Origin: Verrucomicrobiia bacterium
Lineage (GTDB): Bacteria; Verrucomicrobiota; Verrucomicrobiia; Opitutales; Cerasicoccaceae
Reading direction: 5' to 3'
Length of the DNA: 64,000 nucleotides
Assembly (NCBI GenBank): GCA_030432235.1
Contig: JAUIHT010000010.1
Coordinates: forward strand, 1 to 64,000
The number at the start of each line of letters is the position of its first letter. The stretch's first letter is position 1. A model generated the notes under the pieces. It searched no databases and was not told where the DNA came from. It saw nothing but the letters and a program-made list of their open reading frames with translations. Below, piece after piece: positions 35,441 through 44,841 of this stretch. The position numbers and the translations under genes are program-made.

Positions 35441-38434
35441 ATGAACTCTTTTAAAAACATCACTCCTGACGACCCGCGTCTGACCGCCTACGCGCTCGGT
35501 GAACTGACCGACGAAGCGGAAAAGAAAGCCGTCGAGCAGGCCATCGCAAACGACCCGCAGCTTGCCGCTACCGTGGATGACATCCGTGCCACCGCCGAGC
35601 TTCTGGGCAACGCTTTTTCCGAGGATACCCACCTCGGGGAGCCTCCCGCCATCGAAACGCCGGAAGCGGACGTGCCTGAGCACTATTCGTCGCGCAAGGT
35701 CGTCCGCTTCCCGGCCTGGCTGGGCCTGGCCGCCGCTGCGGCAGTGGCAGCCACCGTCGGCGTGGTGACCGTCATGCAGGAAGAGCCGCGCGTGCGTGAG
35801 GTCGGCCAGTTGGCTCCGCGTGAGGTAGATACCGTCACGCTGGCGGAAGCAGAAGGCCTGGCTCAAACCCAATACCTGGAGCCATCCCAGGCCTTCGACT
35901 ATGTGCCCCCCGAGCTGGAGAATCCACCTCGGGATCGAGTTGATGCTGAAAGTCCGCTTGCCGGAAACGGCTTTCAAATGAAGTCCCCTTCGTTAGTGGA
36001 GGAGCGCTCGCTGTTGGAAATCGAAACCGCGCCCGAGCAGAAGTCAGTCTTTGTCGACGGTGTGGCGGACCTTGGAGTCGACGCGGATTCGTTTGCCGTC
36101 GACGAGGCCGTGCCTGCGCCCCGGCCCAAGGTGCAGCGTGCGCCCAGTCCCATCGTCATCGCCGAGGCCCAGCCGGTGTCCACCGAATCGGTACTGGTAA
36201 CGAAGCCCGCCACAGACGGCTTGTCGGTCTCCGGTAACGTCGGCTACGAGTCGCAGCACGTCTTTCGCGGCAAGCAGTTGTCCGGCCCGATGGTACAGGC
36301 TGGGGCCGGGGTGTCTGTTCGTCCCGGCGCGGCGGAGACCGACGACACCGTGGAGGCTACCTTCAATTCCAACTACGCCCAACCGGCAAGTGGTGACCAC
36401 TATGCCATGTCCGATATATCCGTCGGCAAGAACCTGGGCGATACGGGTAAAAAGGACGCCAGGGATTACTACTATGATGTCAACATGGCACCAGCAGTCC
36501 GTGAACCCGAGCTGCCCGAAGGAGGTGAAATCGCAGCCGTTACCACCGCTCCGGCACCTGCAACCGTGCCAAACGTCAGCACCCGAATGCAAAGTGAGGA
36601 AGCGAAGCTAGAGCAGCCGAACTTAAGCAAATCCGCCACGAGCTTTTTCGGGATAAAAAGTAACGAGGAAGCACCGGCGGAAGAAAAGCCTGATAGCGCC
36701 AGTGCGATGACGCCCGAGAACCAGAAGAAGATACTGGTTGAGGTGAAAGACTTCTGGGCTCGGTCAGCCTTTGGAGCTAGAGGAGAGCTTGTTCCAGCGG
36801 CTAGGGGCTGGCAGCGTCCGGACGATCCTTCGCTGCCACCAGATCATCCGTATTATCGCCAGCAGCGGGAGCGCTCCAATACCGAGGGCTACTTACCGGT
36901 GACGGACAATGCCTTCGAGTCACCGCTGGTCGAGCCGTTGAGCACCTTCAGCATCGACGTGGACACGGCCAGCTACGCCAACGTGCGCCGCTTTATCGAC
37001 CAGGGACAACTGCCTCCGCCGGACGCCGTCCGCATCGAGGAGCTGATTAACTACTTCCCTTACGACTACAAGGCCCCCGGCCCCGAGGCGGAGCATCCGC
37101 TGGCGTGTTATGTCGACGCCGCTCCCGCGCCCTGGGCCCCCGAGCACCGGCTCGTCCGCGTGGGCATGAAGGCCCAGGAAATCGCCTGGGAGGAGCGCCC
37201 GTCGTCGAATCTTGTATTCCTCATCGACGTTTCCGGCTCGATGAACCGCCCCAACAAGCTGCCGCTGGTCAAGGACGCGCTGGCCAAGCTCATCCGCCGC
37301 CTGGACGGGCGCGATCGCGTGGCCATCGTGGTCTACGCCGGCGCCAGCGGGCTGGTCCTGCCCAGTACCACCGCCAACAACAGCGAGACTATCCAGTTCG
37401 CCCTGGATAACCTTAAGGCCGGCGGCTCGACCAACGGCGGTCAGGGGCTGCTCCTGGCTTACAAGGTGGCCAAGGACAACCTCCTCAAGGACGGCAACAA
37501 CCGCGTCATCCTCTGCACCGACGGCGATTTCAACGTCGGGACTACCGACAAGGGGCAGATCGCCACGCTGGCCGAGGTCCGCGCCAAGGAGGGCATTTAC
37601 CTGACTGTGCTCGGCTTCGGCATGGGTAACCTCAAGGACGACATGCTCGAAACCCTCTCCAATCGCGGCAACGGCAATTACGGCTACATCGACTCCGAGC
37701 GCGAGGCCCGCAAGGTCTTCGTGGAGCAGGCCGCCGGCACGCTCCTGACCGTGGCCAAGGACGTCAAAATCCAGGTCGAGTTCAATCCCGCCGTCGTTCA
37801 GGCTTACCGTCTCATCGGCTACGAGAACCGCAAGCTCGCCGCCCGCGACTTCAACGATGACACCAAGGACGCCGGCGAGGTCGGTGCGGGGCACTCCGTG
37901 ACTGCCTTGTACGAAATCGTGCCGGTGGGCGTGGAAGTGCCTGCTGCCAGTCCCGAATCGGTGGCGGGCATTGACCCGCTGAAGTATCAGGGGGAGTCAA
38001 AAGTCGAAAGCCGAAAGTCGAAAGTGACTACTGGTGGGAGGAAAATGGACAAGGATGAGGCCTCCGAAGAACTTTCGTCTTTAGACTTTAGTCTTTTGCC
38101 TAATGAAATGCTCACGGTGAAAATACGCTACAAGCTGCCTGACAGCAACACCTCGACCAAGCTGGAGTTCCCCCTGGGGGCAGAGAAGGCTTTCGGCGGC
38201 TCCTTTGACACTGCTCCGGTGGACTTCCGCTTCGCCGCAGCCGTGGCGGAGTTCGGCATGGTTCTGCGCGGCTCGCCTTACAAGGGCACGTCCACGCTGA
38301 CCGCCGCCCGGAATATCGCCGAGGGCTCCCTGGGCAGCGACCCCGGCGGTCATCGTGGCGACTTCGTGGATCTGGTGGAAAAGGCCATCCGGGTGAAAGG
38401 CGAGGAGACTCCCCAAGTGCCCGGGGAAGACTAA
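35441..38434 (+). CDS. Anti-sigma-like membrane protein fused to a VWA domain
   Basis: The 997-residue protein starts with a short helical segment ([20 protein letters not shown]) typical of the cytoplasmic end of anti-sigma factors, then one membrane helix (about 85-110, [19 protein letters not shown]). A long Pro/Ala-rich linker leads to a von Willebrand type A domain (about 585-770) with a MIDAS motif DVSGSMN near 595, and then a conserved C-terminal extension of the kind found in YfbK-type VWA proteins. AAAGGAAA about 13 bases before the ATG is a usable ribosome site. It follows the ECF gene. Residues about 853-886 are encoded by an inserted palindromic repeat (37997-38097). Confidence 0.88.
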   Translation: MNSFKNITPDDPRLTAYALGELTDEAEKKAVEQAIANDPQLAATVDDIRATAELLGNAFSEDTHLGEPPAIETPEADVPEHYSSRKVVRFPAWLGLAAAAAVAATVGVVTVMQEEPRVREVGQLAPREVDTVTLAEAEGLAQTQYLEPSQAFDYVPPELENPPRDRVDAESPLAGNGFQMKSPSLVEERSLLEIETAPEQKSVFVDGVADLGVDADSFAVDEAVPAPRPKVQRAPSPIVIAEAQPVSTESVLVTKPATDGLSVSGNVGYESQHVFRGKQLSGPMVQAGAGVSVRPGAAETDDTVEATFNSNYAQPASGDHYAMSDISVGKNLGDTGKKDARDYYYDVNMAPAVREPELPEGGEIAAVTTAPAPATVPNVSTRMQSEEAKLEQPNLSKSATSFFGIKSNEEAPAEEKPDSASAMTPENQKKILVEVKDFWARSAFGARGELVPAARGWQRPDDPSLPPDHPYYRQQRERSNTEGYLPVTDNAFESPLVEPLSTFSIDVDTASYANVRRFIDQGQLPPPDAVRIEELINYFPYDYKAPGPEAEHPLACYVDAAPAPWAPEHRLVRVGMKAQEIAWEERPSSNLVFLIDVSGSMNRPNKLPLVKDALAKLIRRLDGRDRVAIVVYAGASGLVLPSTTANNSETIQFALDNLKAGGSTNGGQGLLLAYKVAKDNLLKDGNNRVILCTDGDFNVGTTDKGQIATLAEVRAKEGIYLTVLGFGMGNLKDDMLETLSNRGNGNYGYIDSEREARKVFVEQAAGTLLTVAKDVKIQVEFNPAVVQAYRLIGYENRKLAARDFNDDTKDAGEVGAGHSVTALYEIVPVGVEVPAASPESVAGIDPLKYQGESKVESRKSKVTTGGRKMDKDEASEELSSLDFSLLPNEMLTVKIRYKLPDSNTSTKLEFPLGAEKAFGGSFDTAPVDFRFAAAVAEFGMVLRGSPYKGTSTLTAARNIAEGSLGSDPGGHRGDFVDLVEKAIRVKGEETPQVPGED
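37997..38097. repeat. In-frame palindromic AAAGTCG-type repeat inside the VWA gene
   Basis: The left arm (37997-38027) repeats AAAGTCG/AAAGCCG about every 8 bases. The right arm (38070-38097) is its inverted form with AAAGACT/AAAGTCT units, and about 42 bases lie between. The reading frame stays open through it, adding a Lys/Ser/Glu-rich stretch between the VWA domain and the C-terminal domain. Confidence 0.7.
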
Positions 38435-38468
38435 ATCGGGATACGACCGAAGATATACGATTTGATAC

Positions 38469-38498
38469 AGCCCACCTGAAGGTGGGCTTATCTTTTTA
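38469..38498 (+). terminator. Terminator of the ECF/VWA unit
   Basis: An 8-bp stem AGCCCACC/GGTGGGCT (38469-38476 with 38481-38488) has a TGAA loop and is followed by TATCTTTTT. It lies 35 bases past the VWA stop. Confidence 0.85.
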
Positions 38499-38602
38499 CG
38501 AAATAATGCGAAATCCGGCAGAGTTTTGGCTAATGAGGGTATAAAGGTTAGGTTTTCTCTTTAAGAATTTATCATTTTACTTTTAGATTGGCGGTTTTTC
38601 CG

Positions 38603-39760
38603 ATGCATATTCTGGTCGCTTTCGATAAATTTAAGGACTCCATGACGGCGATGGAGGCTTGTTTGACCGCGCAGGAAGCCATTTTGCGGGCACGGCCGAC
38701 CTGGACCGTCACTTCCGCCCCCCTGACCGACGGTGGCGAGGGCTTTTGTGAGATTTTGACCAAGGCGGTTTACGGCAAAATTGAGCGCGTACCTGTACTG
38801 GGACCGCTCCTGGAGCCACAGACGGCGAAAATTGGCTTCGTGGACATCGGTAACATCCCCGAAGCGGTCCGCAAGCTGATCAAATTGCCGGGTTGGGGGC
38901 AGGTCGCCGTCATCGAGATGGCCGAGGCCAGCGGGCTCATGTCCGTGCCACTGGAAAAGCGCCACCCGTCCAACACCAGCAGCTACGGCACCGGGCAGCT
39001 CATCGCCCACGCGGCTGATTCCGGGGCCGCCGCCATCATCCTTGGGGTGGGTGGCAGCGCCACGGTTGACCTCGGCCTCGGCGCTCTGGAGGCCATCGGG
39101 CTGGAGCTGGTCGACGAGGACGGCACGGTCATGCGGCACGTTACGCCGAAATCCTGGCCGCGCGTCATGCGGCTGCGTGGCGAAGCCTGGCCGCACATTC
39201 CGCCCATTTACATTGCCTGTGACGTGCGTAACCCTCTGCTCGGCCCCAACGGCGCGGTACGCGTCTACGGTGGGCAAAAGGGACTCAAGCCCGACGAAAT
39301 GCCGGACTTCGAGCGTTCCTTCGGGGGGCTGGCCAAGAAGCTTTGCGATCACACCGGCAGCGAGCGCACGCTGATGGCAGAGCCTGGCACCGGCGCGGCC
39401 GGTGGCATCGGGTTCGGCCTCTGTGCGAGCTGTGACGCCAAAATGGTGCCGGGCTTCGACCTGGTGGCGGCCTGGCTCGACATAAAGGGCAAAATCGCGA
39501 ACGCCGACTATGTCATTTCCGGTGAAGGCCGCTTCGATATGAGCTCTCTGCAGGGCAAGGGCCCCGGGAGCGTCCTGCGCGAGGCCGAGCGCCAGCACAA
39601 GCCCGCCCGTATCATGGCCGGCATTGTGGAAAAAGGCCTCGATTTGCCGGAAAAAGTGCATGCCGACAGCATCGCACCCACTGGTTACACCAAGGAGCGC
39701 TCCATGGCCGAAGGCCGAAAGCTCCTGGCCAAGAAAATCATGGAAGTATTTTCCAAGTAG
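38603..39760 (+). CDS. glxK: Glycerate 2-kinase
   Basis: This 385-residue protein is of the GarK/GlxK type. It starts MHILVAFDKFKDSM, has LTDGGEGF near residue 42 and GVGGSATVDLGLGALEAIG in the middle, and shows the Gly-rich segment TGAAGGIGFGL of this family. The enzyme phosphorylates D-glycerate to 2-phosphoglycerate. An upstream TTG at 38588 would add five residues; the ATG at 38603 fits the family start. It stands alone after a terminator. Naming the exact paralogue is uncertain. Confidence 0.88.
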   Translation: MHILVAFDKFKDSMTAMEACLTAQEAILRARPTWTVTSAPLTDGGEGFCEILTKAVYGKIERVPVLGPLLEPQTAKIGFVDIGNIPEAVRKLIKLPGWGQVAVIEMAEASGLMSVPLEKRHPSNTSSYGTGQLIAHAADSGAAAIILGVGGSATVDLGLGALEAIGLELVDEDGTVMRHVTPKSWPRVMRLRGEAWPHIPPIYIACDVRNPLLGPNGAVRVYGGQKGLKPDEMPDFERSFGGLAKKLCDHTGSERTLMAEPGTGAAGGIGFGLCASCDAKMVPGFDLVAAWLDIKGKIANADYVISGEGRFDMSSLQGKGPGSVLREAERQHKPARIMAGIVEKGLDLPEKVHADSIAPTGYTKERSMAEGRKLLAKKIMEVFSK

Positions 39761-39885
39761 GCTTGTCCTTCTGGGGAAAACACAATGCAGAGCATCGAGG
39801 ATTCTCGATAGTTCGCCTCAAAGGGATAGCGAATGCAATGAGCGCAGGGGACTTGTCCCTTCAATGTCCTGTGCGGTCACGTACG

Positions 39886-40524
39886 TTATACTCCGAAGCG
39901 GCGTTTGATTTCGGCCCAGATAAGCTCGCTGATGACGTCGGGCTCCTGTGCGCCGTCGACGACGAAAAAGCGCTCGGGCAGACTGCGGGCCAAGAGCAGG
40001 TAGCCCTCGCGGACGCGTTCGTAGAAGTCGATGCTTTCCTGCTCCATACGGTCGGCATCGCCGCCGTTGCTGCGCTGACGGGCGCGGGTCAGGCCGATGT
40101 TTGCGGGGACATCAATGATGACAGTAAGGTCCGGTACCCGGTTGCCCACAGCAAAGTGGTTGATCATCTGCACGGGGTCCGCGGAAATCTGCCGGGCCAC
40201 CCCCTGGTAGACCGTGGTCGAGTCCAGGTAGCGGTCGCAGAGGACGATTTTGCCCTCGCTGATGGCCGGGTCGATCAACTCGCGCACGAGCTGGGCGCGG
40301 CTGGCGGCGAAAAGCAGCAGCTCAGTCTCCGGGCACATGGCGGTGGCATCCTCGTCGAACTTGAGCAGGTGCCTGATTTTCTCACCAATGGGCGTACCGC
40401 CGGGCTCGCGGGTAAGCAGGCATTTCCTTCCTGTGGCGCTCAGGCGGTCTTCGAGGAGGGCAATTTGAGTCGTCTTGCCGCTGCCTTCGGAACCTTCGAA
40501 TGAGATGAGGAATCCGCCCTTCAT
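39886..40524 (-). CDS. tmk: Thymidylate kinase
   Basis: This 212-residue dTMP kinase converts dTMP to dTDP for DNA synthesis. The start MKGGFLISFEGSEGSGKTT contains the P-loop (about 11-19). TREPGGTPIGEKIR supplies the Arg-Glu-Pro motif near 37-50, and CDRYLDSTTVYQG is the DRY/TxxYQ substrate motif. The frame is open 74 codons upstream, but that part overlaps the PfkB gene and does not resemble the family, so the ATG at 40524 is used. It lies 8 bases after the PfkB kinase gene and is probably cotranscribed. Confidence 0.95.
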   Translation of the reverse strand: MKGGFLISFEGSEGSGKTTQIALLEDRLSATGRKCLLTREPGGTPIGEKIRHLLKFDEDATAMCPETELLLFAASRAQLVRELIDPAISEGKIVLCDRYLDSTTVYQGVARQISADPVQMINHFAVGNRVPDLTVIIDVPANIGLTRARQRSNGGDADRMEQESIDFYERVREGYLLLARSLPERFFVVDGAQEPDVISELIWAEIKRRFGV

Positions 40525-40532
40525 CGCTAAAT

Positions 40533-41651
40533 CTACTGGCTGGACCAGCCCTGCATGAACTGGGAGATATCGCTCAGGCTCGGGCTCTTGGCGGTGCGGA
40601 CGTAGCAGCCGGAGGTGCAGACCGCGACGGTCAGGCAGGCCTCGGGGCTGAGCCCGAGGAGCTGGCCGGTGGAGAAGCCGGCGTTGAAGTGGTCGCCCGC
40701 ACCCGTGGTGATCTTCGGGTGCTCGCAGAAGGGTCCCTCGACCCACCAGGCACCGTCACGCGTGGCGCAGGCAGCGGAGTGGGTGGGGTGGACGACGACG
40801 CAGGAGATGTCGAGCTCTTCGCGGATGGTGCGCGCGGTCTTCTTGAGTAATTCCGGGTCGGTGTCGGTCTTCTTGTGACCGAGGACTTTCAGGATTTGCT
40901 GTGATTCGCTGAAATTGAGCCCCAGGGTGACGCTGCCGTGGCTCTGGTAGCGCTTGATGATTTGCAGCACGGCGGCGATGTCGCTTTCGGCGCGCTTGGC
41001 CGGGTCGGCTAGGTCGAAGAAGAATTGGCGCTGGTCGCGCGGCCCGAGGTTGGGGAATACCTTTTCGAGCAAATCGATAAAGAGACTGCTCATGTTGGGC
41101 AGCATGGTCCAGTTGACCATGGAGATGAGGTCGGAGCGGGAAAGCAGGTCGAAGAGAGCGCCTTCGCCCATGGCTTCGATCAGAGCGGGGTAGGTGACTT
41201 CGTCGAGAGCCTGCATGTCCCCGAACATGATTTTGCCGTCACGGAACTCCGCTGCGGTGGTGATGCCGGGGTTGGTCACGGAAACCGCTTCCGTCTTGTG
41301 CGCGAACTCCTCGAAGACCGGATGGATGGCCGGCTTGCCCAGTGCGCCGAGATAGCGTACCTTGGCCCCGGTGCCGAGCAGGGCGTTTGCCATGATGGGC
41401 CCGTTGCCGCCGAGCTTTTCCAGCTTCTGGTACATCTCGATGTTGGCGCTCTTGCCAGCGGCGGCCGAGATGCGGCTGCCGAACTCCGCGATGGTAGTGA
41501 TGGCGGTGAAATCGTCGCCCTTACCATGGCGCACATCCACCGGGTGGACGATTTTGTCGACGAAACCGTCGAAGCCCACCAGGGCGAGTTTGGAGTTGAT
41601 TTCGGGTGCCTTGCGGCTGAGTTCGTTGAGAGTTTGTTCGCGATATTCCAT
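40533..41651 (-). CDS. PfkB-family carbohydrate kinase
   Basis: The 372-residue protein has the PfkB/ribokinase pattern: an N-terminal LVGFDGFVDK segment, GGNGPIMANALLGTGAKVRYLGALG near 78-102, and the C-terminal catalytic motif TTGAGDHFNAGF with the GAGD Asp near 317. It is longer than a typical ribokinase (about 300) because of an N-terminal extension. It would phosphorylate a sugar or nucleoside; the substrate is not readable. It is the upstream gene of the tmk pair on the minus strand. Confidence 0.88.
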   Translation of the reverse strand: MEYREQTLNELSRKAPEINSKLALVGFDGFVDKIVHPVDVRHGKGDDFTAITTIAEFGSRISAAAGKSANIEMYQKLEKLGGNGPIMANALLGTGAKVRYLGALGKPAIHPVFEEFAHKTEAVSVTNPGITTAAEFRDGKIMFGDMQALDEVTYPALIEAMGEGALFDLLSRSDLISMVNWTMLPNMSSLFIDLLEKVFPNLGPRDQRQFFFDLADPAKRAESDIAAVLQIIKRYQSHGSVTLGLNFSESQQILKVLGHKKTDTDPELLKKTARTIREELDISCVVVHPTHSAACATRDGAWWVEGPFCEHPKITTGAGDHFNAGFSTGQLLGLSPEACLTVAVCTSGCYVRTAKSPSLSDISQFMQGWSSQ

Positions 41652-41697
41652 GGTAGAAAACAGCTCATGGTGGGTATCCCGCCGTGAAAGGCAAGAC

Positions 41698-41767
41698 AGC
41701 TTAAAGCCAAAAGCGAAAAGCTAAAATGGAATGAAAATGAGCATCCGGAGAGCTTTTAGCTTCTTTC
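41698..41767. repeat. AAAAGC-type palindromic repeat
   Basis: The left arm (41698-41727) repeats AAAGCCAAAAGCGAAAAGCTAAAA and is mirrored by AGCTTTTAGCTTCTTT (41751-41766). It resembles the element inside the VWA gene (37997-38097). A single arm of the same kind is at 43902-43923. Confidence 0.55.
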
Positions 41768-41812
41768 CCATTGCCAGGAACGCCCGGGCTCGCTTGCGTG
41801 TCAGACATCACG

Positions 41813-42538
41813 ATGAACAGCTTTTTGCCCGCAGTATTCCTGGCACAGACGGAGAACCCGAACGTATTCACCTATTTCGCCGATTCCAACTTGGCGGGGA
41901 AATTCATCGTCGCGGCGCTGGTGATTTTCAGCCTGCTGGCCTGGACGGTCATGATTGGCAAGTACCTCGACTTGTCCCGCCTGCGTAATCTGAACCTGAC
42001 TTTTGAGCGCCGCCTGTCCGACGCCCGTCGCGTGCTCAACCTGAATCTCGGGCAACAGGCCAAGGGCCTCGGCCCCTACGCTATCCTGACAGATGCCGCG
42101 CTGCAGGGTGCGCGTCGTATCGGCGGGGAGGACACCTCCGAGCGTGCCGTGGCCCTGCGCATGGGCCATGTGGAAAACGCCCTGCAACGCTCCGTCGCTC
42201 AGCAGACCATCAAGTACGAGTCCAAGATGGTCGTGCTCGGCTCCATCGTGACCGGCGCGCCCTTCCTCGGGCTGCTCGGTACGGTCTGGGGTGTGATGGA
42301 CGCCTTCGGGTCCATGGCTCTGCAGAGCTCCGCCACGCTGCAAAACCTCGCCCCGGGCGTCTCCGGCGCATTGCTGACCACCGTTGCGGGCCTGCTCGTG
42401 GCCATCCCGTCGGTCTTCGGCTACAACTTTCTGCTCACCCAGACCAAGCTCCTCGTCACCGAGCTGGAAAACTTCGCCAGCTCCCTGGCTGACCGCATCG
42501 AGTTGGAAATGGAAACCGAAGCTGTCGAAACTGAGTAA
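41813..42538 (+). CDS. ExbB/TolQ-type proton channel subunit
   Basis: This 241-residue protein has three hydrophobic segments: residues about 27-45 (FIVAALVIFSLLAWTVMIG), then GSIVTGAPFLGLLGTVWGVMDAFG and a third containing GALLTTVAGLLVAIPSVFGYNFLL. These are the pattern of the MotA/TolQ/ExbB family. It would form, with the ExbD-like protein, the proton-driven motor that energises TonB or Tol. The frame opens at a TTG (41771), but the ATG at 41813 gives a normal N-terminus. The ExbD-like gene begins 3 bases after its stop. Confidence 0.93.
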   Translation: MNSFLPAVFLAQTENPNVFTYFADSNLAGKFIVAALVIFSLLAWTVMIGKYLDLSRLRNLNLTFERRLSDARRVLNLNLGQQAKGLGPYAILTDAALQGARRIGGEDTSERAVALRMGHVENALQRSVAQQTIKYESKMVVLGSIVTGAPFLGLLGTVWGVMDAFGSMALQSSATLQNLAPGVSGALLTTVAGLLVAIPSVFGYNFLLTQTKLLVTELENFASSLADRIELEMETEAVETE

Positions 42539-42541
42539 GCT

Positions 42542-42955
42542 ATGGCACGCACATTCAAACGCAAGCAGAGTATGGCGGCGATCTCCGAGATCAACGTCAC
42601 GCCCTTGATCGACCTCGCGTTTGCGCTGCTCATCATTTTCATGATCACCACGCCGCTGCTGGAGCAGTCCATCCCGTTGGATCTGCCCCTGGAGACGCAG
42701 AAACCGCAGAGCACCCGCGATGACGAGTTCCAGACCATTTCCGTGGAGCGCGACGGTAAGGTCTACTGGGGCAAGGAAACCGTGACGCTGGCCCGGCTCG
42801 ACGAGTTGCTCGCCTCAGCGGCGGCCCGGTCCGCGCCGCCCGTTATCAGCATCCGGGCGGATAAGTCGTTGCCTTACCAGAAGGTCATCGAGGTCATCGA
42901 CCTGGTTAAAGCCAACAAACTCACCCGCATCAGCCTCGACACCCAGGTTCGGTAG
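42542..42955 (+). CDS. ExbD/TolR-type biopolymer transport protein
   Basis: The 137-residue protein has a short cytoplasmic tail, one membrane helix (INVTPLIDLAFALLIIFMITTPLL, about 17-40) with the conserved Asp in LIDLAF, and a periplasmic domain with SIRADKSLPYQKVIEVIDL. The length and layout match ExbD/TolR. It follows the ExbB-like gene after 3 bases. A TonB-like gene follows after a repeat-bearing gap (42962-43043). Confidence 0.93.
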   Translation: MARTFKRKQSMAAISEINVTPLIDLAFALLIIFMITTPLLEQSIPLDLPLETQKPQSTRDDEFQTISVERDGKVYWGKETVTLARLDELLASAAARSAPPVISIRADKSLPYQKVIEVIDLVKANKLTRISLDTQVR

Positions 42956-42961
42956 TTTTTT

Positions 42962-43043
42962 TATCCGCAGATGACGCAGATTTTCGCAGAAACCGTGATA
43001 TATTTTCTAAGAATCCGCTCACATCCGCGTTAATCTGTGGCTG
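42962..43043. repeat. Inverted short-period repeat (CGCAGAT family)
   Basis: Left arm 42963-42992 has CCGCAGATGACGCAGATTTT units and right arm 43012-43042 has the inverted form (CATCCGCGTTAATCTGTGG). It fills the gap between the exbD-like and tonB-like genes and could form a hairpin in the transcript. Confidence 0.65.
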
Positions 43044-43051
43044 GGTAAAAA

Positions 43052-43855
43052 ATGGATAGCACACGCAAAGGCATGGTTTTCTCCACGGTGGTCCACGTGG
43101 CGTTTTTCGGCGTGCTGCTGCTCATCATTCTTTTGGAAAACCTGCGCAGCGAGCCCGAGCCGATCATCCTGACCCTGGAATCGCCTCCCAGTCCTGACCT
43201 CGTCGAGCGGGTCAACGAGCAGCCTGCCCAAAACCTCCCGGATATCGCGCCGCCGCCCATGGATGAGGTCAAGCAGCCTGATTTTGCGGAGATTCCTGAT
43301 CCGCAACCCACGCCTCCGCCTCCAGCACCGACCCCACCGCCTCCGGCGCCCACACCTCCTAAGCCAAAGGTCGAAAAGAAGCCCGAGCCCCAGCCGGAGC
43401 CCGTGAAGCCCATGAGCATCGATAAATTCAGGGAGCAGTTCAAAATCCCTGAGCAGAAGACTGTGACGCGGAAGTCGACGAGTACGCCCAGGCCTGCGCC
43501 TCAGATCGACATCGACGATTCTCTGCAGAAATTGCTCGATTCATTGCCGCAAACCGCACCGAGCAGTCAGGCCGAAAAGGACGCCCTGCGCGCCTACATC
43601 CAGCGCCTGCACCGGCAGATAGAGTTTGCCTGGCGCAAGCCCGAACTGGCCACCCATGGCGATGAGTGGGTCAAAATCATCGTTACGGTGCTTCCCAACG
43701 GCAAAATTAAGGGTTTTCGCGTCGACAGCAAAAGTTGCAGCGCGGAGTTTCTCCGCTCGGTTGACGCGGCCATCGCCAATACCCAATCCATCGGCCCGAC
43801 CCCCAATGGCCAGACGTTGCCGGTCTCCTTTACCATGCGCCTGCGGGAAGAGTAG
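43052..43855 (+). CDS. TonB/TolA-like energy transducer
   Basis: The 267-residue protein has a single N-terminal membrane helix (about 9-28, VFSTVVHVAFFGVLLLIILL) and a long Pro/Glu/Lys-rich periplasm-spanning segment (about 50-130, PPPPAPTPPPPAPTPPKPK). The C-terminal domain (about 175-267, with WRKPELATHG and IIVTVLPNGKIKGFRV) is like TonB or TolA. It would use energy from the ExbB/ExbD pair upstream to open outer-membrane receptors or support envelope integrity. No TonB-dependent receptor is in the window. Confidence 0.85.
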   Translation: MDSTRKGMVFSTVVHVAFFGVLLLIILLENLRSEPEPIILTLESPPSPDLVERVNEQPAQNLPDIAPPPMDEVKQPDFAEIPDPQPTPPPPAPTPPPPAPTPPKPKVEKKPEPQPEPVKPMSIDKFREQFKIPEQKTVTRKSTSTPRPAPQIDIDDSLQKLLDSLPQTAPSSQAEKDALRAYIQRLHRQIEFAWRKPELATHGDEWVKIIVTVLPNGKIKGFRVDSKSCSAEFLRSVDAAIANTQSIGPTPNGQTLPVSFTMRLREE

Positions 43856-43971
43856 GGCCCTTTGGCCGGGGTTGCCTCGCCGCGCTGAGGTGATATACAT
43901 TAGGAAAGCAAAAAGCTGAAAGCGTTTGCATTTCCGCGATTCGGCAGGCACCTTGCTGTGCATTGTAAAAA

Positions 43972-44241
43972 ATGGAAAACAGACTCAATAAGCACACCGC
44001 CCAGCCGCCAACCAAGAAGACCGCTGGCATTGTCGGTCTTGGCCTGGATAATGAGGACGGCCACAAGCGCCTGACCCGGGGCGAAAAGTTCGTCATTGCC
44101 GGAGGCTCGGAGGAGACCCACGACCGTATGACCGAGACCGTGGTCAAAACCTTTGAGGACCTCAAGCGCAAGGGCCGCGAGCTGGAAGAAGCCGCCCCGA
44201 AAGAGGTGGCCGAGCTTTTGGCCAAAAATACGCCACGTTGA
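43972..44241 (+). CDS. Small conserved soluble protein of unknown function
   Basis: This 89-residue charged protein has no signal peptide or membrane helix. The first half contains GIVGLGLDNEDGHKRLTRGEKFVIAGG, and the second is predicted helical (TVVKTFEDLKRKGRELEEA). I recognise no family. It lies in the row of genes after tonB, all on the plus strand with small gaps, ahead of the Ala/Pro-rich membrane protein and trxA. Confidence 0.65.
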   Translation: MENRLNKHTAQPPTKKTAGIVGLGLDNEDGHKRLTRGEKFVIAGGSEETHDRMTETVVKTFEDLKRKGRELEEAAPKEVAELLAKNTPR

Positions 44242-44300
44242 TTTGGCGGCGCGGCTTGACATTTGCCCTCCGGGGTACCACAAAACCTAACGAATATCTC

Positions 44301-44798
44301 ATGAGTACACCAGAAGACACCCCTTCCCCCGAAAAGAAGCCGGAGGCCGCACCCGCGCCCGCCCCGGCGGAAAAGCCCGCACCCGCTGCGGAAAAAACGC
44401 AGGCTGCTCCAGCGGGGGACAAGCCCGCCGTGGCGAAGCCCAAGTTTAAGGTTACCCGTTCACCTTTCGCGCCCAAGATTGAGGGTGGCGTCCCCGGCGC
44501 CGCGTCGAAGCCCGGTCCTGTGACCCTGCCCAAGGATGGTGGCGCTCCCAAGCCCACGGCTCCCCGTGCGCCCGCGCCCAATCCCGTCGCCAAGGCTGTC
44601 AGCACTGCTGCGGCCCCCGCGCCGAAGCCCGCCGCCGGCTCGCCCAAGCCCATGGCGCCCGTTTCCGCCCGCAAGGCCGCCGAAATGGCCGAAGAGGAGG
44701 ACGCCAAGTTCAGTCCGGCCCTCATGGCTGTAGACGCTATTGCCGCCATCGTGGCCATCGCTTTCGGCGTGCTGATTGTAATGGGAATGAAAGGTTAG
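44301..44798 (+). CDS. Ala/Pro-rich membrane-anchored protein of unknown function
   Basis: With the ATG at 44301 the protein is 165 residues: a long low-complexity Pro/Ala/Lys region (about 1-135) and one C-terminal membrane helix (AVDAIAAIVAIAFGVLIVMG). The open frame begins at a TTG at 44238, overlapping the previous gene by 4 bases, but the ATG start MSTPEDTP is more likely. The layout suggests a C-tail-anchored linker protein. The function is unknown; it is followed by trxA after 43 bases. Confidence 0.65.
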   Translation: MSTPEDTPSPEKKPEAAPAPAPAEKPAPAAEKTQAAPAGDKPAVAKPKFKVTRSPFAPKIEGGVPGAASKPGPVTLPKDGGAPKPTAPRAPAPNPVAKAVSTAAAPAPKPAAGSPKPMAPVSARKAAEMAEEEDAKFSPALMAVDAIAAIVAIAFGVLIVMGMKG

Positions 44799-44841
44799 GC
44801 TCCCTTTTACGACTTAACAGCCATCCAATCGTTTAAAAATC

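Noticed and set aside
36920-37894. 324-codon minus-strand ORF inside the VWA gene
   Set aside because: It is antisense to the conserved VWA domain with a clear MIDAS motif on the plus strand.
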